A stretch of 64,000 nt of DNA from Rhypophila decipiens (GCA_033297075.1 MU858064.1:248001-312000), one strand, 5' to 3'. Numbered from the stretch's first letter, positions 1 through 12,429 are shown. Numbers and translations are program-made. Notes: generated by a model from the letters alone, not told the origin.

Positions 1-1310
1 GGGTCCATGCGGATGATGGCGATTCGGCCGGCTACCGGCGACTTGAGGAAGAGAGACGAGAAGAAGCCGTACCGGCCCAGAGCTCCTTTAGAAAAGTCGT
101 TTTGCGAGCGGTTCCAGAAGCCGACTGCGCCTTCGGTTGCGGCGTAGAATTCAAAGATGGTCTGCCACGATCAGTTAGTTGATTCGGTTTGTTTCGTCAT
201 GGAACGGGACAGAGATCTTGGAGCTCCTACATCAATGCCAAACCGGTCCTTGAACTTGTCCCACACATCTGGCCGCAGCCCATTCCCGCACACGGCCCGG
301 ACCTTGTGCTTTCGATCCATGCTTTCCCCGGTGACAGGATCGATCTCCTGGGATGCAAACGTCAGGTAGCGACATGTCTCGCCGACATACTGGAACACAG
401 TCGCCTCGTGCCGTCGAATCTCGCTCCAAAAGTGTGTCGTCGAGAACTTGCGCCCAATGGCTGCGGTACAGCCGGCAAACAATGCTGCGCTGAGTCCCAG
501 ACAGGCCGCGCTCGAGTGGTACAGTGGCATGGCCGTGTAAAACACATCGTCAGGGGTCAAGTTGGTGCCGTAACCCGTCATGTGGGCGGCGGTGTATATC
601 TTGGCCCAGCTCACCACGGCCGGCTTGGGCAGACCGGTAGTGCCAGAGGTGTAGATCAGGATGGCCATGCCGACGTAGCGTTCCACGTTGCGCACCTCGT
701 CCGGGTACCGTACCGGGTCAGCCATCGTCTCGATCTTGGTTCTCAGGTCCGACTCCAGGACGACAAAGTCCATGTTGGGCACGCCAGCCCGGACCTCGTC
801 AGTCAGAGTGTCTTGCACGCCTGGATCGACCAGAACCAACTTGGCCGTCGACGACCTCAGCGAGTGCGCAAGCGGAGTGTTGGTCAGATGATGGTTGATA
901 AAGGCCGGCGTGGCGCCAATACTCCACATGCCGAACCAGCAAAACACAAACAGATCCGAGTTCTGGCAGTCCAAGGCCACCACGTCTTTCTCCTTGACCC
1001 CGTGGACCTTTTTGAGGTAGGTGCCATAGCGCAGGGCCATGGCGTACGTCTCGGCATAGGTCCATCGTTGGTCTTCAAAGAGCAGGAAGGTCCTATTGGC
1101 GAATTTGGGGTTTCTGGCGTGGTCCTCGAGCATGTAAAACAGGTTGGTCTTGTTGGCCCGTACCGAGCGGACCAGATGCAAAATCGAGCGGCCCAGGATG
1201 GAGAAGAAGAGTCCGTCTTCTGGCAGCGAGAGGCGCGCGCGGAGGTAAGCCAGGGATGGGATCAGAGCAGCAGCGGCTGCTGTGGCGGTCGAGGCCGAGA
1301 GAGCGGCCAT
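1..1310 (-). CDS. Fatty acid transporter / very-long-chain acyl-CoA synthetase (FAT1/CefD1-like), 3' part missing
   Basis: ATP-dependent acyl-CoA synthetase of the AMP-binding superfamily, expected to activate long or very long fatty acids at peroxisomal, ER or plasma membranes. Exons: 231..1310 and 1..161, continuing beyond the left edge. The intron 162..230 has GTAGGA and GCAG ends with a CTAAC branch point. Seen: an N-terminal hydrophobic Ala-rich stretch, the AMP-binding P-loop motif IYTSGTTGLPKPAVVSW, and, after the intron, FEFYAATEGAVGFWNRSQ, which is the family's YxATEG-type motif. I chose the ATG at 1310 (MAALSAS); an in-frame upstream extension to 1406 looks like leader. Roughly the last third of the protein lies outside the window. 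The FAT1/CefD1-like grouping is from motif memory; substrate is not determined. Confidence 0.88.
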
Positions 1311-3137
1311 TGTGAAGCAAAGATATATATGACTGAAAAGGAGAGCGGAGTTAAGATGAGGAGACGGAGATGTGAGGAAAGGATAATGATACAGTTGCCC
1401 AGTCAAAATCTTGACAAGACGTTACTCAGCTCGAGGTACAAAACCAAAGATATCGTGTATCCTACCAAGGGAAAGGACCGACAGAATTGTGCATCAAGAG
1501 GAAAAGGACGGGCATGCGTGAGGTCAGGACTGTAATATGTCGCACAGCTAACGAGCTCCCAAGTACGGAGTCAAGTAACCCAGACGACACTAGATAAGTA
1601 CTGTACATGCCTGGCACCGTAGCGTAGCATGCCGAACGAATCGCACTTTGCTGGCTTCGAACACCTGGTTGTCCATTGTCCAGATCTCGCCTGTCACAGA
1701 GACAACTCGAGCTAAACCATTTGTTGTCTTAGCGCGGCGACCTCAGGACCAGGTCGTTTCCCGATTGGGCTTCGTCGGGGTCACTTCCCCAGGTTTCCCA
1801 GGCTCGGCGTGTTTGGGGGATTGAGGGGAAGCTGGAGACATGCCGAGGCTCAGGTGTTTTGTCTGTCGGACCTGCTTTGTTGTTCTCGAACCATTGAGAA
1901 CGAGCTGCTTTGAGAATGAGCTGCTTCTCCTTTTTCCGCACACTTGTAGGATTAGCTCAGGGAGGGGGTGGCACTAACCCTCACTAGGTATTGAGAATGA
2001 GGAATATCGCCATCGTTCTGGATTCAGATGTAAGATGTCAGAGAGTCCGAGCCGAGGTGAGAATAATATGTACACTTACGTGTACTGTAGGCACCGACAA
2101 TGCCCAAGATCCTTGCTTGCTCTGGGCAAATTATCTCAGCTCCCGTCATATTCCTCCCAGACTTGCAACATATCCGGATCTGGCGGATTATCTCAACCAG
2201 ATCGTCGGGATGATGATAGATGAGAACAAGTCCAACAGTTCGGACTCTGACTTTGGTCCGCCGTCTCCAATGCTACTGTGCGGTCCAGTCCCATCCTTCC
2301 AGATTTGGATCTGTTGCACGGCGCACAGTTATGGGACTTTTATCCGTACACTGAGGTTGACATTCCAGCAGGCGCTGACAGGGCACTGGCAGTGGGACTG
2401 CCAGGAGTCCAGTGGACGATGGACCGCCCGTGGAACCGACGCACAGTAGACGCCCCCCAGCAGCGTCTATTTGTGGGGCCGGGACTGCAGAGAACTCGGA
2501 AGCGCGGGCGGTGGCTTAGCGCATCCCAATGCCAAGAACTGAGAAACCAGCCAATCAACATTCGCCAAAAGCTGTCTTTGACTTGTTTGCCCGCACCGTC
2601 GAAGCCATGATCCAACAATACCGGAGAAAATGGAGCTGAATAAAAAGTCAAGAGCCCGAACCAGAAGGATGTGCCCGTTAGGGCTGAAAATGGAGTTTCG
2701 AACTTTGGACGGATTCTCTGCCTGTTTGCCCCGTTATCAGCTCCATCGGTCTCTATCCGAAGGGTCCAGTGAGACGCAAACACGCAAAATGAGGATGAAT
2801 GCGATGGAATGAGCTATGCCCGAAAATAGGTGGGTGTGCTGCAAAAGTGCAGAAGCGCAGCCGTTGGTGGCTGGGATTTATTCCTCGAGGCTCGAGCTGA
2901 CCTGACTGCTAGTGAGAGAGAGGGAGAGAAAGATGGGAATATAAGCGCAGAGAAGGGATCCAAGATTGGGTTTCTGCGTTCCTTGTTGCCCTTTTTTGGT
3001 CGTGGTGACGGAGGGATGGAAATACTGCTCCCTTTCAGAGAATAAATAAATATCGTCCAACTAATCTTATCAACCATTTCACACTCGTCTCGAGAGACAG
3101 CCAACGGTCCAACTTTAATCCAACGACCAGATACACA
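1311..3137. other. Intergenic, 1.8 kb, no gene recognised
   Basis: Divergent promoter region between the acyl-CoA synthetase gene and the small secreted-protein gene. Short ORFs here have no recognisable domain, signal peptide or splice structure. A TATA-like AATAAATAAATAT lies at about 3042-3054, some 85 bp before the ATG at 3138. Confidence 0.5.
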
Positions 3138-3629
3138 ATGCGTCTCCTCCACGCCGTCTCACTCTTCACCCTCGCAACAGCCGCCACCATCCCCCGTACA
3201 ATCTCATCCGTCTCAAGCCCACGTCTCTCGGCCCGCGGCGAGCCGATAATATCCCAAGTCACATCTTTCGTACTTTCCACCGAATTTGCCAATTGCGACG
3301 GGTCGGACACCACCGAAAATGTGTCCGTCCAGATAGGCCAAGCCTGCGGGTTGTGCAAGCCGACCTCAGTGCCACCATTCATCCAAGCCGTCAGCGTCAC
3401 CCAGTTGGAACCCAAATGTCGCGTCACGGTCTATAACACGGCCGATTGTTCGGATCCGGGCATCGTGAGCGGCACTGCTGGATGTTGGTCGCCTCCGGGC
3501 GGCATCTTGGCCTATCGAGTCGATTGTCCCTGGTACTTTCCTGATGTGAATGCTGGGGAGCCACGGGCTTGTACGTGGAACGATGCTAATTCGGAGGACG
3601 GGGGTGAGAATTGCGGTTCGACCACATGA
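3138..3629 (+). CDS. Small secreted cysteine-rich protein, function unknown
   Basis: 163 residues, no intron in this model. The N-terminus MRLLHAVSLFTLATAATIP is a signal peptide with likely cleavage after the Ala-Thr-Ala region. The mature part has nine Cys, including a CGLC pair, which suggests disulphide-stabilised extracellular protein. I recognise no family. The ATG at 3138 is the first after a TATA-like element and a CT-rich leader. Oddity: a consensus-like 5' splice site (GGTGAGAA, about 3602-3609) sits just before the stop, so the true C-terminus could be spliced to a downstream exon; an odd Cys number would fit an incomplete end. The gene is tail-to-tail with the multicopper oxidase, 227 bp apart. 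It could be an effector-like or cell-wall protein; this is inference only. Confidence 0.7.
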   Translation: MRLLHAVSLFTLATAATIPRTISSVSSPRLSARGEPIISQVTSFVLSTEFANCDGSDTTENVSVQIGQACGLCKPTSVPPFIQAVSVTQLEPKCRVTVYNTADCSDPGIVSGTAGCWSPPGGILAYRVDCPWYFPDVNAGEPRACTWNDANSEDGGENCGSTT

Positions 3630-3856
3630 GGAAATGGGGACAATGGATATGAGCAGATATGAAGTGGTGCATGGCACGATAATTACCCAGCGTGGCTTCA
3701 ATGGAGTACGAGTTTCGGTTGTTTACGTTTTGCTGTTTACCGTTTGGTGCGAAAGGCGTCATGCTTCATGGCACGGGTGGACAAAACATGCGTCTTTAGT
3801 GGACAATAGCAAATATAATTATGGGTATAATTATTTACAACATCAGCTCAACACCA

Positions 3857-5849
3857 TCAAGTCATTCCAAGATACTCTTCCGGCACAGCAGGCCACTCGT
3901 TCACCCCGTCCAAAAGAAGCATGCTCATGCCTCCCTCAAAATGACTCTGGATATGGCAATGCAGCAACCAGGCACCAGGGTTATTGGCATGGTACCGAAC
4001 CGCCATCCACGCAACTCGGTCAAGTGCTAGCGGCGTGGCGAATGCGTCTCTTCTGGGAGGGTTCACAAGATCAAAGGCTTCTGGAATTTCCTTGATGGCC
4101 TCGTCCACCGTCTCCCATTTGAAGGGCCCCTTGCCGCTCCCAATGAGGCGCATCTTGTTTCCGTGTTTGTGGATCGGGTGCGGAGGCATCGGAAACGTGG
4201 CCGTCATGAAGATTAGATCCACCCACGTGTTGTTCAGTGTGGTAATGGTGAGGTTGTCTCGGGAGCTTGTGAGAGGTGGCTGGAAGAGAATGGGGGCACC
4301 GAGAGTGTCGATGGAATGGGGGAAGATGGTCCCGTTCATGCTCCAGCTGATGATGGAGCCCTGCAAGCTCATGGAGAGCTTGAACGTTTTGTCGGCTCTT
4401 GGCGCCAGAGGAAGTGGAGGGAAGGGTCGTTCTATTGATGGATTGTATAGGACAGGTGGACTGGATGCAGAGATAGGGACTCCATTGTCGAGAAAGAAAG
4501 GGCTCGAGGTGCGGGTGGATGTTGTATTTCGCTTTGATCTTACAGACAGAGTGCCCTGGCCGGTGAGCAGCTGAGCTCCGGTGGTGGAGATGACCCGGAT
4601 CGTGTAGTCACCGGGAGTCAAGTCTGTCGTTCTGACGAGAACAGAGTAGCGGTCCCCGTTGGTGACTTCGATGGCGTTGACCAGCCGAGGTTCGACGTAC
4701 TCGCCATCTACGGCATAGACCCAGAGCGATATCTCGTCGATGGAGAAGAGGGCCGTGTGCAGGCCCAATGCGCCTATAACGTCCAGTGCAATCCATTTGT
4801 CATTTCTGCACGACTCTTTGACAACAGTGATGACTTCTGTGTCCCCAGCTGACGGTGTACAGACGTCGAAGACATTGGGAGGAATCGCGGAAACATTGGA
4901 TGGCAGTCCGGCCCCCAGGGTGTCGGCCAGGATCTTGGCTGGAAGACACCTATGCGACGATTAGCATTGAACATGCAGCTGAATAGCGTGATTGAGGACT
5001 TCAGTTACCCTTTGGCAGTAAGCGTTGCGTTGCCCGCGGCGAGAAAGGCTGCCTGATCAGGTCGTGTCAAGTTGACAATCTTGTCGGCAGGCCAACAATC
5101 GGCGCTCCCCTTTCCATTGATGAGCATCGAATCGTAGCAAATGAGTTCCAAGTTGGACGCAAACGTGATGGTATCAGCTTCGGCAGACGTGATATGTCGG
5201 AAATCAGATAGGAGCAACTCTTTTGGCTCGGCCGCTGCTTTCCGGATGGCTTCAAGACTCGGCTTGTGCTTGGTGATCAACTCGAAAGGAGTTTCCATGC
5301 CTTTCTTGGGATGGATCAACAAAGATCCGTACATGCCATCGTCGAGCTGACCTCGATGGTGGGCGTGGTACCAATAGCTCCCGTATTGTGTTGCCTTCCA
5401 TTTGTATGTAAACGAGTCGTTTGGCTGGATATTGTGCTGGGTGATTCCAGGCACGCCATCAGCCCAAGGGGTGAGGTACATCTCGATGCCTGGTTGTTCA
5501 AGTTAGTCTAGGCTCTACTAGGTATACTCTTGGTCATGTTCAATATCGCCATACCATGAAAGTGTAGTGTAGTGTTGAACGGCAGCTTGTTATGCACCAC
5601 CACTTCGACCTCATCACCTTGGTCCATCTCCAGTGATGGGCCGGGGAACAAGCCATTGATGAGTATCATGTCCCGAGAGAATCCATCTGGCGCATATTTC
5701 TCCCAGGTAACGGTGAATTCAAAGTGTTTATTTGGTGATTTTGACTCTGACCTTGCCGAAGCCGTCGTAAAGATGGTGGTGAAAAGGAGTAGGAGCAGCA
5801 CCAGGCCCGGTTTCAAGCCATAATGTCGACCGCCAAACTTCATCATCAT
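3857..5849 (-). CDS. Secreted multicopper oxidase (laccase / ascorbate-oxidase-like)
   Basis: Oxidises phenolic or similar substrates and reduces O2 to water at a four-copper centre; expected extracellular. Exons: 5555..5849, 5009..5489 and 3857..4949. Introns 5490..5554 and 4950..5008 keep the frame across HFHG-IEM and AKG-CLP. The protein is 622 aa, with a signal peptide (hydrophobic LVLLLLLFTTIFTTASA). All four copper motifs are present: HFHG (96-99), WYHAHHRGQ (138-146), HPIHKHG (516-522) and HCHIQSHFEGGM (589-600) with the T1 Cys inside HCH and a Met axial position. There is no C-terminal transmembrane helix, so it is not a Fet3-type anchored ferroxidase. The start could also be ATG 5876; the ATG run at 5843-5849 places the signal peptide better. 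It may be a pigment or phenol laccase; substrate unknown. Confidence 0.93.
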
Positions 5850-7066
5850 GGCACAGATCTGAAGAAATGCAAACAAAGATGCAGAATGAGAAAAGTTACA
5901 GAGGATAACAACATTGGAGAGGACAAGACTTGGAAAGCAGAATTTAATCTCATGATATTAATACTTCACTGGTACTCTCAACTCTCAAGGTCTGAGCAGT
6001 TGCTAGGTGCGTTCTGAGCATGGATTTCATGCCAACAGGCCGAATAGAGCTGGTATATCCGTTTGCAATAGCACCGAGAACTTGGATCAACAAATGGAAG
6101 AGGCCTATGCAAAGCTCGTAACGATCGGCGAACCAACAGTCACCAAGTGCATGACCCCTGAGAGCCATTGGCTTTCAGCATCTTGATCACCACTTCTTGA
6201 CTCCAGCTGATTCCTTAGGGCTGACCCCGTCCTCTGGGCAGTCAGCATACATAATCTGGAGCTGTGAACTCGTCACCACTTGTATTGTCATCATTGGCCG
6301 ACTCGGGATATCAAGCTGTGTCTGTTTATAACCGCCCTTGTTTTAACCCAAGAAAAGACGAGGTGAGTAAAGCCGCCAAGTCTGAGCGGCGACAAATTAC
6401 TCCGGGAGCTTTTCAACTTGGACTGCCGTGACTATAATTAATCCTATATTTGGCCAAAAAAGAGTAATTACTTGTACTCATGGTCAAGATAGAGAGGTAT
6501 AACGGTACCCCTGAGGATAGCTTAGCGTCATGGGTTACAAACCGGGAAGCGAAAAAGAAAAAAGAAAAAAAAAAGAAAGACATACAACACTTAGGATTCG
6601 CTGGTCGTCACCGACCCAACTACTAGTTGAGCGGTCACTTGTTTATCTATGGGAGAGCGGACGGGATCCCGAGTTTTCAAGTGCCTATGGTTGTATGTGA
6701 CTGACAAGATTTCTACTTGGATCTATATCACCCAAGTCTTCCTGGATCGTTCAGATCTCTTGGAAGGCATCACCTTAGGTTCGAGGGAAAGAATATCGTC
6801 AAGACCAATTGTTTTGGGCTGTGCAGTAGCTTTGAGAAATACCGACACTGACATTCGCTCCTTCTAGTGTGCCTGCTAAAAATACCAACAATATGCTCGT
6901 CTGATGTATCCCAGAACCAAGTCATCCACCATCATCATGGGGTCTTCATCCAACATGCCACTGCTTGAATATGAGGAGAAAACCACTCATTATTCATGAT
7001 ATTATCAAACCTTCCAATCTCGTATTCCTGATTTCCAATCTAGACATCTCATCAACACGACTTCCT
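5850..7066. other. Intergenic, 1.2 kb, no gene recognised
   Basis: 5' flank of the multicopper oxidase and 3' flank of the CBM1 gene. It is relatively AT-rich with an A/G-rich tract near 6550-6580. I see no credible coding sequence or RNA gene. Confidence 0.5.
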
Positions 7067-7689
7067 TCACTTCTGGCACCAGTATTCATGATCACAAGGC
7101 TCGTCGGGTTTCAGAGTCAAAGTGACGATCTGGACGGGAGGAGTACTCGTAGTGGTGGGCCGAACTGAAGTAACAATGCCGCCCGGTGAAGGAACAGTGT
7201 AGGTGACTTTGGTGGAGATCTGCCTTGGGTTCTGGCCGCCGACGTCGTAGCTGAAGGTGGTCGTGAGGGTGCGTACCTCGCCGGGCCGACCCTGGATGTC
7301 TTCGATTGCCACGCACTGCGAGTACCATTGGCTAGGAAGACAGACAATGTAAGTATTTGAGATTCCTTTGAATTACATTCATGTTGCCCGGAGCTGGGAC
7401 GACATACTTGGAGGGCTTGCAGAATGCGCCTCCTGGGCAGATATATGGTCCTGTATGTCCTTCACCTCCGCCTGTAGGACGTGAATATCTGTCAGTGAAA
7501 AGTACCAAGCTGTTCGAGTTTCGGAATCGACTTACATCGCCCGTATAGAGTCTGGGTGGCGCCGGGGGCTGCTGGGACAGGAGCCGGAGCTACCTGTGCT
7601 GTTGTTGGTGTCGGCCGGACAGGTGGCCACCATTGTGCTGATACTGCTCCGGCAAGGAGCGAAACCGTGAAGACCTTGAGGGTGACCAT
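7067..7689 (-). CDS. Small secreted CBM1 (fungal cellulose-binding) protein without a catalytic domain
   Basis: Exons: 7536..7689, 7408..7471 and 7067..7331. Introns 7472..7535 (GTAAGT..ACAG) and 7332..7407 (GTATGT..CTAG) both keep frame. The product is 160 aa: signal peptide MVTLKVFTVSLLAGAVSA, a Pro/Ala/Thr linker (about 19-46), then a CBM1 domain (about 48-81). The domain has the diagnostic spacing YGRCGGEGHTGP..C..C..NQWYSQC, with Cys52, 63, 69 and 79 and an aromatic binding face (Tyr49, Trp75, Tyr76). About 78 further residues follow, Thr/Val-rich with two more Cys (CDHEYWC). CBM1 normally tethers cellulases, esterases or LPMOs to cellulose, but no catalytic domain is visible. Splicing the first exon to the second is what creates the first CBM1 Cys. 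The role could be cell-wall/cellulose binding or expansin-like disruption; unknown. Confidence 0.85.
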
Positions 7690-10068
7690 GTTCACCTTGG
7701 ATAAGCTATGATGATATAAAATAAGCGGTGGTAGTAATACCAAGACTGGGGTGCAGGGAACTGGTAAATGATTTGTATCGTCACAGAAAAAGCCAGGCCA
7801 GAGGAAGGATGAGATCCTGCAACCAAGAACCTGGGTTGGATAGATATCATATATACATGGCACCGACATAGTAGAGTGCTTACTACCTAGATGGGATGCC
7901 ATTTTCATTTCATCCGGTATCCCGCACCAAACAGTGGACTTCTCTGGCCTGGTACGCCTGGATATTCAATATCCAGCATCCGGGTTCTGTTATCTCTTCC
8001 AGATTAATTACATGGCAGGCTAGCAGGAATTCTCTTGCCTTGAATGATAGGTTTGCCTTTGCTCCCGATCGTTTGCCCAGGCTGATCTAGTATATAGAAC
8101 CGGCAAGGTAGAAGCACGGGATTTTGGGTCTGGATCGATCTCGCGTATGATCGATGCATGTGCAGCTCCAGGGAAGCCACGGCACGAACCTGAAGAATGA
8201 GTAACGATTACTGCCCAGGACGGACCTCTCCACCCGGACCGAACTTTGTCAGGGTAGCTGCCACTGGGTATGAAGTCGTATCGACGTTTCTATTACTGGT
8301 AACTCTGTGTCATCCGGAGCTTGAATCACATTGGCATTTTGAAGGAAGGATCTTGGGTAAGCTGAACGCCACAAACGACTTGCCCAAGTTGGGCAAGAAA
8401 CTTTCTTACCACCTGGACTCGGAACCCTGAGGCTTGTCATTTAACAACTCCCGGAACTTATCAGAGCGGATCTACCCATCTCTAAACACCAGGATGTAAC
8501 AAGGTGGTCGCACCGCTACCAAGGATTGGGGATAAAGGAAGGCCACGAACGCCAGCCACCGATGCAAGTGTGGTCTCGTTTCGAGGTAGCGTATTAACTC
8601 ATATACCCATCGATCCGCCCTCCCGTACCATCGGAGAATTCCCGACTGCATTTTTCTCCTTCGCTTGCCTCGAAGCCCCCTTCTCAGACCACCGGTTCGT
8701 TCAATTTGACCTCGGTCCACCAGCCCAGGCATGAGTCTTCCTACTTACACTACCTCATCCTACCCGTCTTCATCTCCCGACTTGCTCGGACAACCCGCCT
8801 CTCACTTTGTTTTGTTCAGCTTTAATACTCCCATAGCAATACACGCTCCCACGCTAAATTAGTTCATTAGTCTCTGTGACATGGCACTCCTACGGTTGTC
8901 GTCGATGGCATCAGAAGTCCAAAGACGTGATCATGCCCCCCCCCCCCCCCCCAAGTTCCACCTTGACCACTGCTTGATCAACAACGGGATGTGATCCAAA
9001 TCAAACCTACCCACAGGAACTTGTCCTCAATCTTAGTGCCCCAGATCCACTCACAATACTACTCGCAGCGAAAAATAACATCACCAACACAACACAACAA
9101 TAATAAACAATGGAAAAAGTGGCGCCCATATCGAGCCGCCTCTAATATATACCAATCGACTTGAGCTTCGATTCTCTTCCATCGCCTCTCCGTCCCTCCA
9201 TCCGAGTTCCAGACACGGGACTCGGTTGAGATGGCGAGTTCGATCCGACCCGCCAAGCCACAATTGTCTCTTTTCCCAAACTAGGATGGATCAGGTCAAA
9301 GAACTAGAAAAACAAACATCAAAAGGGAAAGAAACCAGGACCCATGGGGGGCTCCCAAAAGACCACCCATCCATGAACGAAGCACTAAGCTAACCGACCG
9401 GATCGATTCCAAGCGCCACTCGACCGATTCAAAAGACCAAAGAACCGAAAGAAGAAGTGGATATAATACTAAAGTTCCGGATAAAGTCCAACCGGGCTTG
9501 GTTCCCGTTCCCATCGTCAAGGTACACAACATGAAAATAGATACCCTCGCTAATCCGGCCGGCTGGGGCGTGCTTGGTTGGAGCGGTTAAAGAGCAATGG
9601 CCTTGGTGTGCAGCATATAATATATGGGATGCCCTCTGGATCATCTAAATGAACGGATCCGATATGTCCCGCTTTTTAGGTTCCAAAGGTCCAAGAACGA
9701 AGACTGTTGAGTGTTATCACTCGTAATGGGATGAACTGGTCAGCATATCTGTCTTTACAGAGGGTCTTTGGAAAATCCTGGTTCTTGAGCACTTCTTGAC
9801 ATGTTCGGGACGACAGGGTAATTACGACACCGGGTCCGGGTTTAAGGGCCCGGAGGTCTCTGAAAATTTAAACCGAGTAATGGAATCAACAGATTGGCTA
9901 TTTCGGGTTCGTATTTGTAGGTGAATGTTCCGAAAAACAGATGCATCTGCTCTCTCCCATGTACACTTTGACGTTGCGTCTATCATCATCATCAGGTTCA
10001 GACCAGAGCACGGCCAGGCGGTCCGTCCATGTTCCACGATTCCATCTCACCTTGCCGTTGCCCTACAC
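7690..10068. other. Intergenic, 2.4 kb, no gene recognised
   Basis: 5' flank of the CBM1 gene and 3' flank of phosphomannose isomerase. It holds a 17-base C run at 8936-8952. None of the short ORFs shows a domain, signal peptide or convincing splice sites. The part nearest 10068 is probably the 3' UTR of the isomerase gene. Confidence 0.5.
8936..8952. repeat. Homopolymer C17 tract
   Basis: An uninterrupted run of 17 C residues in non-coding DNA. Such tracts are prone to length error in sequencing and to slippage. Confidence 0.9.
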
Positions 10069-11502
10069 TCAGGCACCATTGCTATGGTCTTCCACCTCAC
10101 AAAAGGCTCTGAATGTGACAAACTCATCCTCCTTCTCGCCCTCGGACTGGAGGACACATTCTGCCGTGGCACCGACAAAGTAGACATAGCCTTCCTTGAT
10201 CTCCTTCACGGTAGGGCCAACCGAGATCTTACCCTTTCCACCAGTGCAGATGATGATGCTGGGTCCATCTAGCGGGTCAAACGTGACCTTGGCCTCGTCG
10301 CCCTTCAGCACAGTCCGGACCACGCTGAACTCGTCAATGGGAGGGTCGTAAAGAAGCGCCTCGGAGCCTGAGCTATAGGCGGCGCGGTTGAGCGTCGCGT
10401 AGGGATACTCGCGGGGCTCCATCTTTTGCTCCTCGATTGGGGCATAGTTGTAGGTGAGCATGTTCACCAGCGTATCAACATCCTTAAACTTGGGGGTAAA
10501 CCCAGCACGGACAACATTGTCACTGCTGGCCATGCACTCGATAATGTCCCCACTGACGTAGGCATGGATGTCATCTGCTTGAAGGAAGAGAGCCTCGCCG
10601 GGCTGCAGCGTGACGAAGTTGAGGAAGAAAAGGACAAAGAGCCCGTAATCGGGACCGAACTGGCCATGTAGCCGGGTGACCAGCTCGGCGAGAGTAGCGC
10701 CAGAGGTTGCGCTCACACCGCCAGCTGCAAACTCTGCGCCCGAGGACTTGGCCGACTCAACCAGCTTCTCGGTGGCGGCCGTCATATCAGCCTCTGAGGA
10801 CGACATGACGGCACCAAAAACCTTTTGCAACACCTTCTTATTCCGTGCCTTTTCCTCCTCCGTTTCAGTTTCAGAAGTGCTCTTGACCGTCTCGACGAAT
10901 TCTTTGGCCTTTTCTTCACCCACTAGCTGTCTTAGAGCAGGGACATTGTCCAAGAAGTGCGCAATCTCGGCCAGCGGGCGGAAACCACAAAGACCCTCGA
11001 AGGGGGTGATGGCGATGGCCATCTCGGGCTTGTGGTTGTCATCGGGGTAATTCTTGGAGTCTTTGGCGTGGAGCTGCTCGGCGAGCTTCTTGTTGGGGTG
11101 CGCCTGGATCGAGAGGGCCTTGTTTATCGAGAGGACCTTGAATAGGAAGGGAAGGGCTTTGTGATATCGTGCGGCTACCGAGGCGCCGAGAAGGGCTTGG
11201 TTATCCTCGACGAGGTCGAGGAGGGTACGGCTCGTGGTGAGGTCGCGGGAAGGGTTGGAAGGGTGGGTGCCCATCCATAACTGTTGGCGACGGCATGGTC
11301 CGTTAGTTCAATGTCGGGAGCGGTAGATTGCGGAAAGTGAACATGTATTATTCCGCACCTCTGCGTACGGACGGTCATCCTGAATGGAAAAATCCGACGA
11401 AGGAGTGGCAGCCGCAAACTTGGCAGCTGCTGAGGACTGCCCCTTTTTGCCCCAGTCGTAGGAATTTACCCCACATTGGAGACGAATCAGAGGGACCTGC
11501 AT
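10069..11502 (-). CDS. manA: Mannose-6-phosphate isomerase (phosphomannose isomerase, type I)
   Basis: Zinc enzyme interconverting fructose-6-phosphate and mannose-6-phosphate in the cytosol, feeding GDP-mannose for glycosylation and cell-wall mannan. Exons: 11359..11502 and 10069..11280. The intron 11281..11358 joins PYAE to LWMGTHPS. The protein is 451 aa, near the usual fungal length. The type I signatures are clear: N-terminal [12 protein letters not shown], zinc ligands in SIQAHPNKK (Gln107, His109), NHKPEMA (Glu134) and [10 protein letters not shown] (His287), then [14 protein letters not shown]. The start ATG 11502 gives the conserved [11 protein letters not shown] beginning. The gene is divergent from SGF29. 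It is usually essential without external mannose, a property known from the family rather than read here. Confidence 0.96.
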
Positions 11503-12429
11503 TGCGAGAGTTGTGTTTGAGGAAGGACTTTGAGGATGTCAGAGCAGATTTGGAGAACAGGTGTTTGTGTTTTATTAGGACAGTGAGTAAAGGAGCTTGA
11601 TCTCGAGTCCACGACGGTCTGGATCCTGGACTCATCTGCTGGAAGCTCGGTGTGGAGTTGTGAGCCCCTCCTTCTACGTCACATGGGGAAGCTCCTCCTG
11701 GGGTCATGCCAGAAACAGAACTGTTGGGGAGGCACCGGCCTTTGGATTTTGACAAGCCCTTGATTGGGCCCGCCTGCAGACGCTCCAGCGGTTTGCAGCA
11801 CGTTAAAGTTAAAACGTGGGGCGTCTTGACCGCCTAGATTATGCCGCGATGCCTCGACCAACATTGAACTGCTCCCCCAGTCCCCACTTTCCATGCGTGA
11901 ACCTTGATAGGCGCTCGCTCTTCAACGGCAACTCGAGCTTCAGAAACAACGACAAAGCTTGATCCAACGAGCGTTTGACTTTGGACGTCCCAGGTCCCGG
12001 AAGGGGAAAATGACACATTTTGGTTACTCTCTTATCCTCCGACGTCAATGAGCAGCGTCGCCATCAAAGTTCCATTCCAAGTTCCATTCTCGGCCACTTC
12101 GACCTCGAATCCCTTTGCGCCCGGCGCGAGTTCATTTCAGTATGCTCTCCATTCGGCCAGCCATACTTTGCGTTTGATATATGGCTGACTCTCGACCCAT
12201 GTAGTTCCGCATAGGGAATCCAGTCAGCTGCGTGAGCCATATATGATATCGCTACTGGCATTCGGTCGCAGTCTTCTTGCCCAGCCACTTGCGCTCTCAC
12301 CGGTCTTCAAATCCAGCATAATCGAATCATGTATTATAGATAACTGTCGAGAATCGGATTCAGAACAACAATACATCAATCCACGGTCGCTGGACGACGT
12401 GAAATACCAAACCATAAATAACCATCAAC
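11503..12429. promoter_or_regulatory. Shared divergent promoter region (PMI / SGF29)
   Basis: 927 bp between two divergently transcribed housekeeping genes, with no coding sequence recognised. It must hold both promoters and 5' leaders. No discrete element is confidently assignable. Confidence 0.5.

Noticed and set aside
189..1535. 448-codon + strand ORF opposite the acyl-CoA synthetase
   Set aside because: Shadow of the real minus-strand gene; the translation is Arg/His-rich without a domain, whereas the minus strand carries the AMP-binding motifs.
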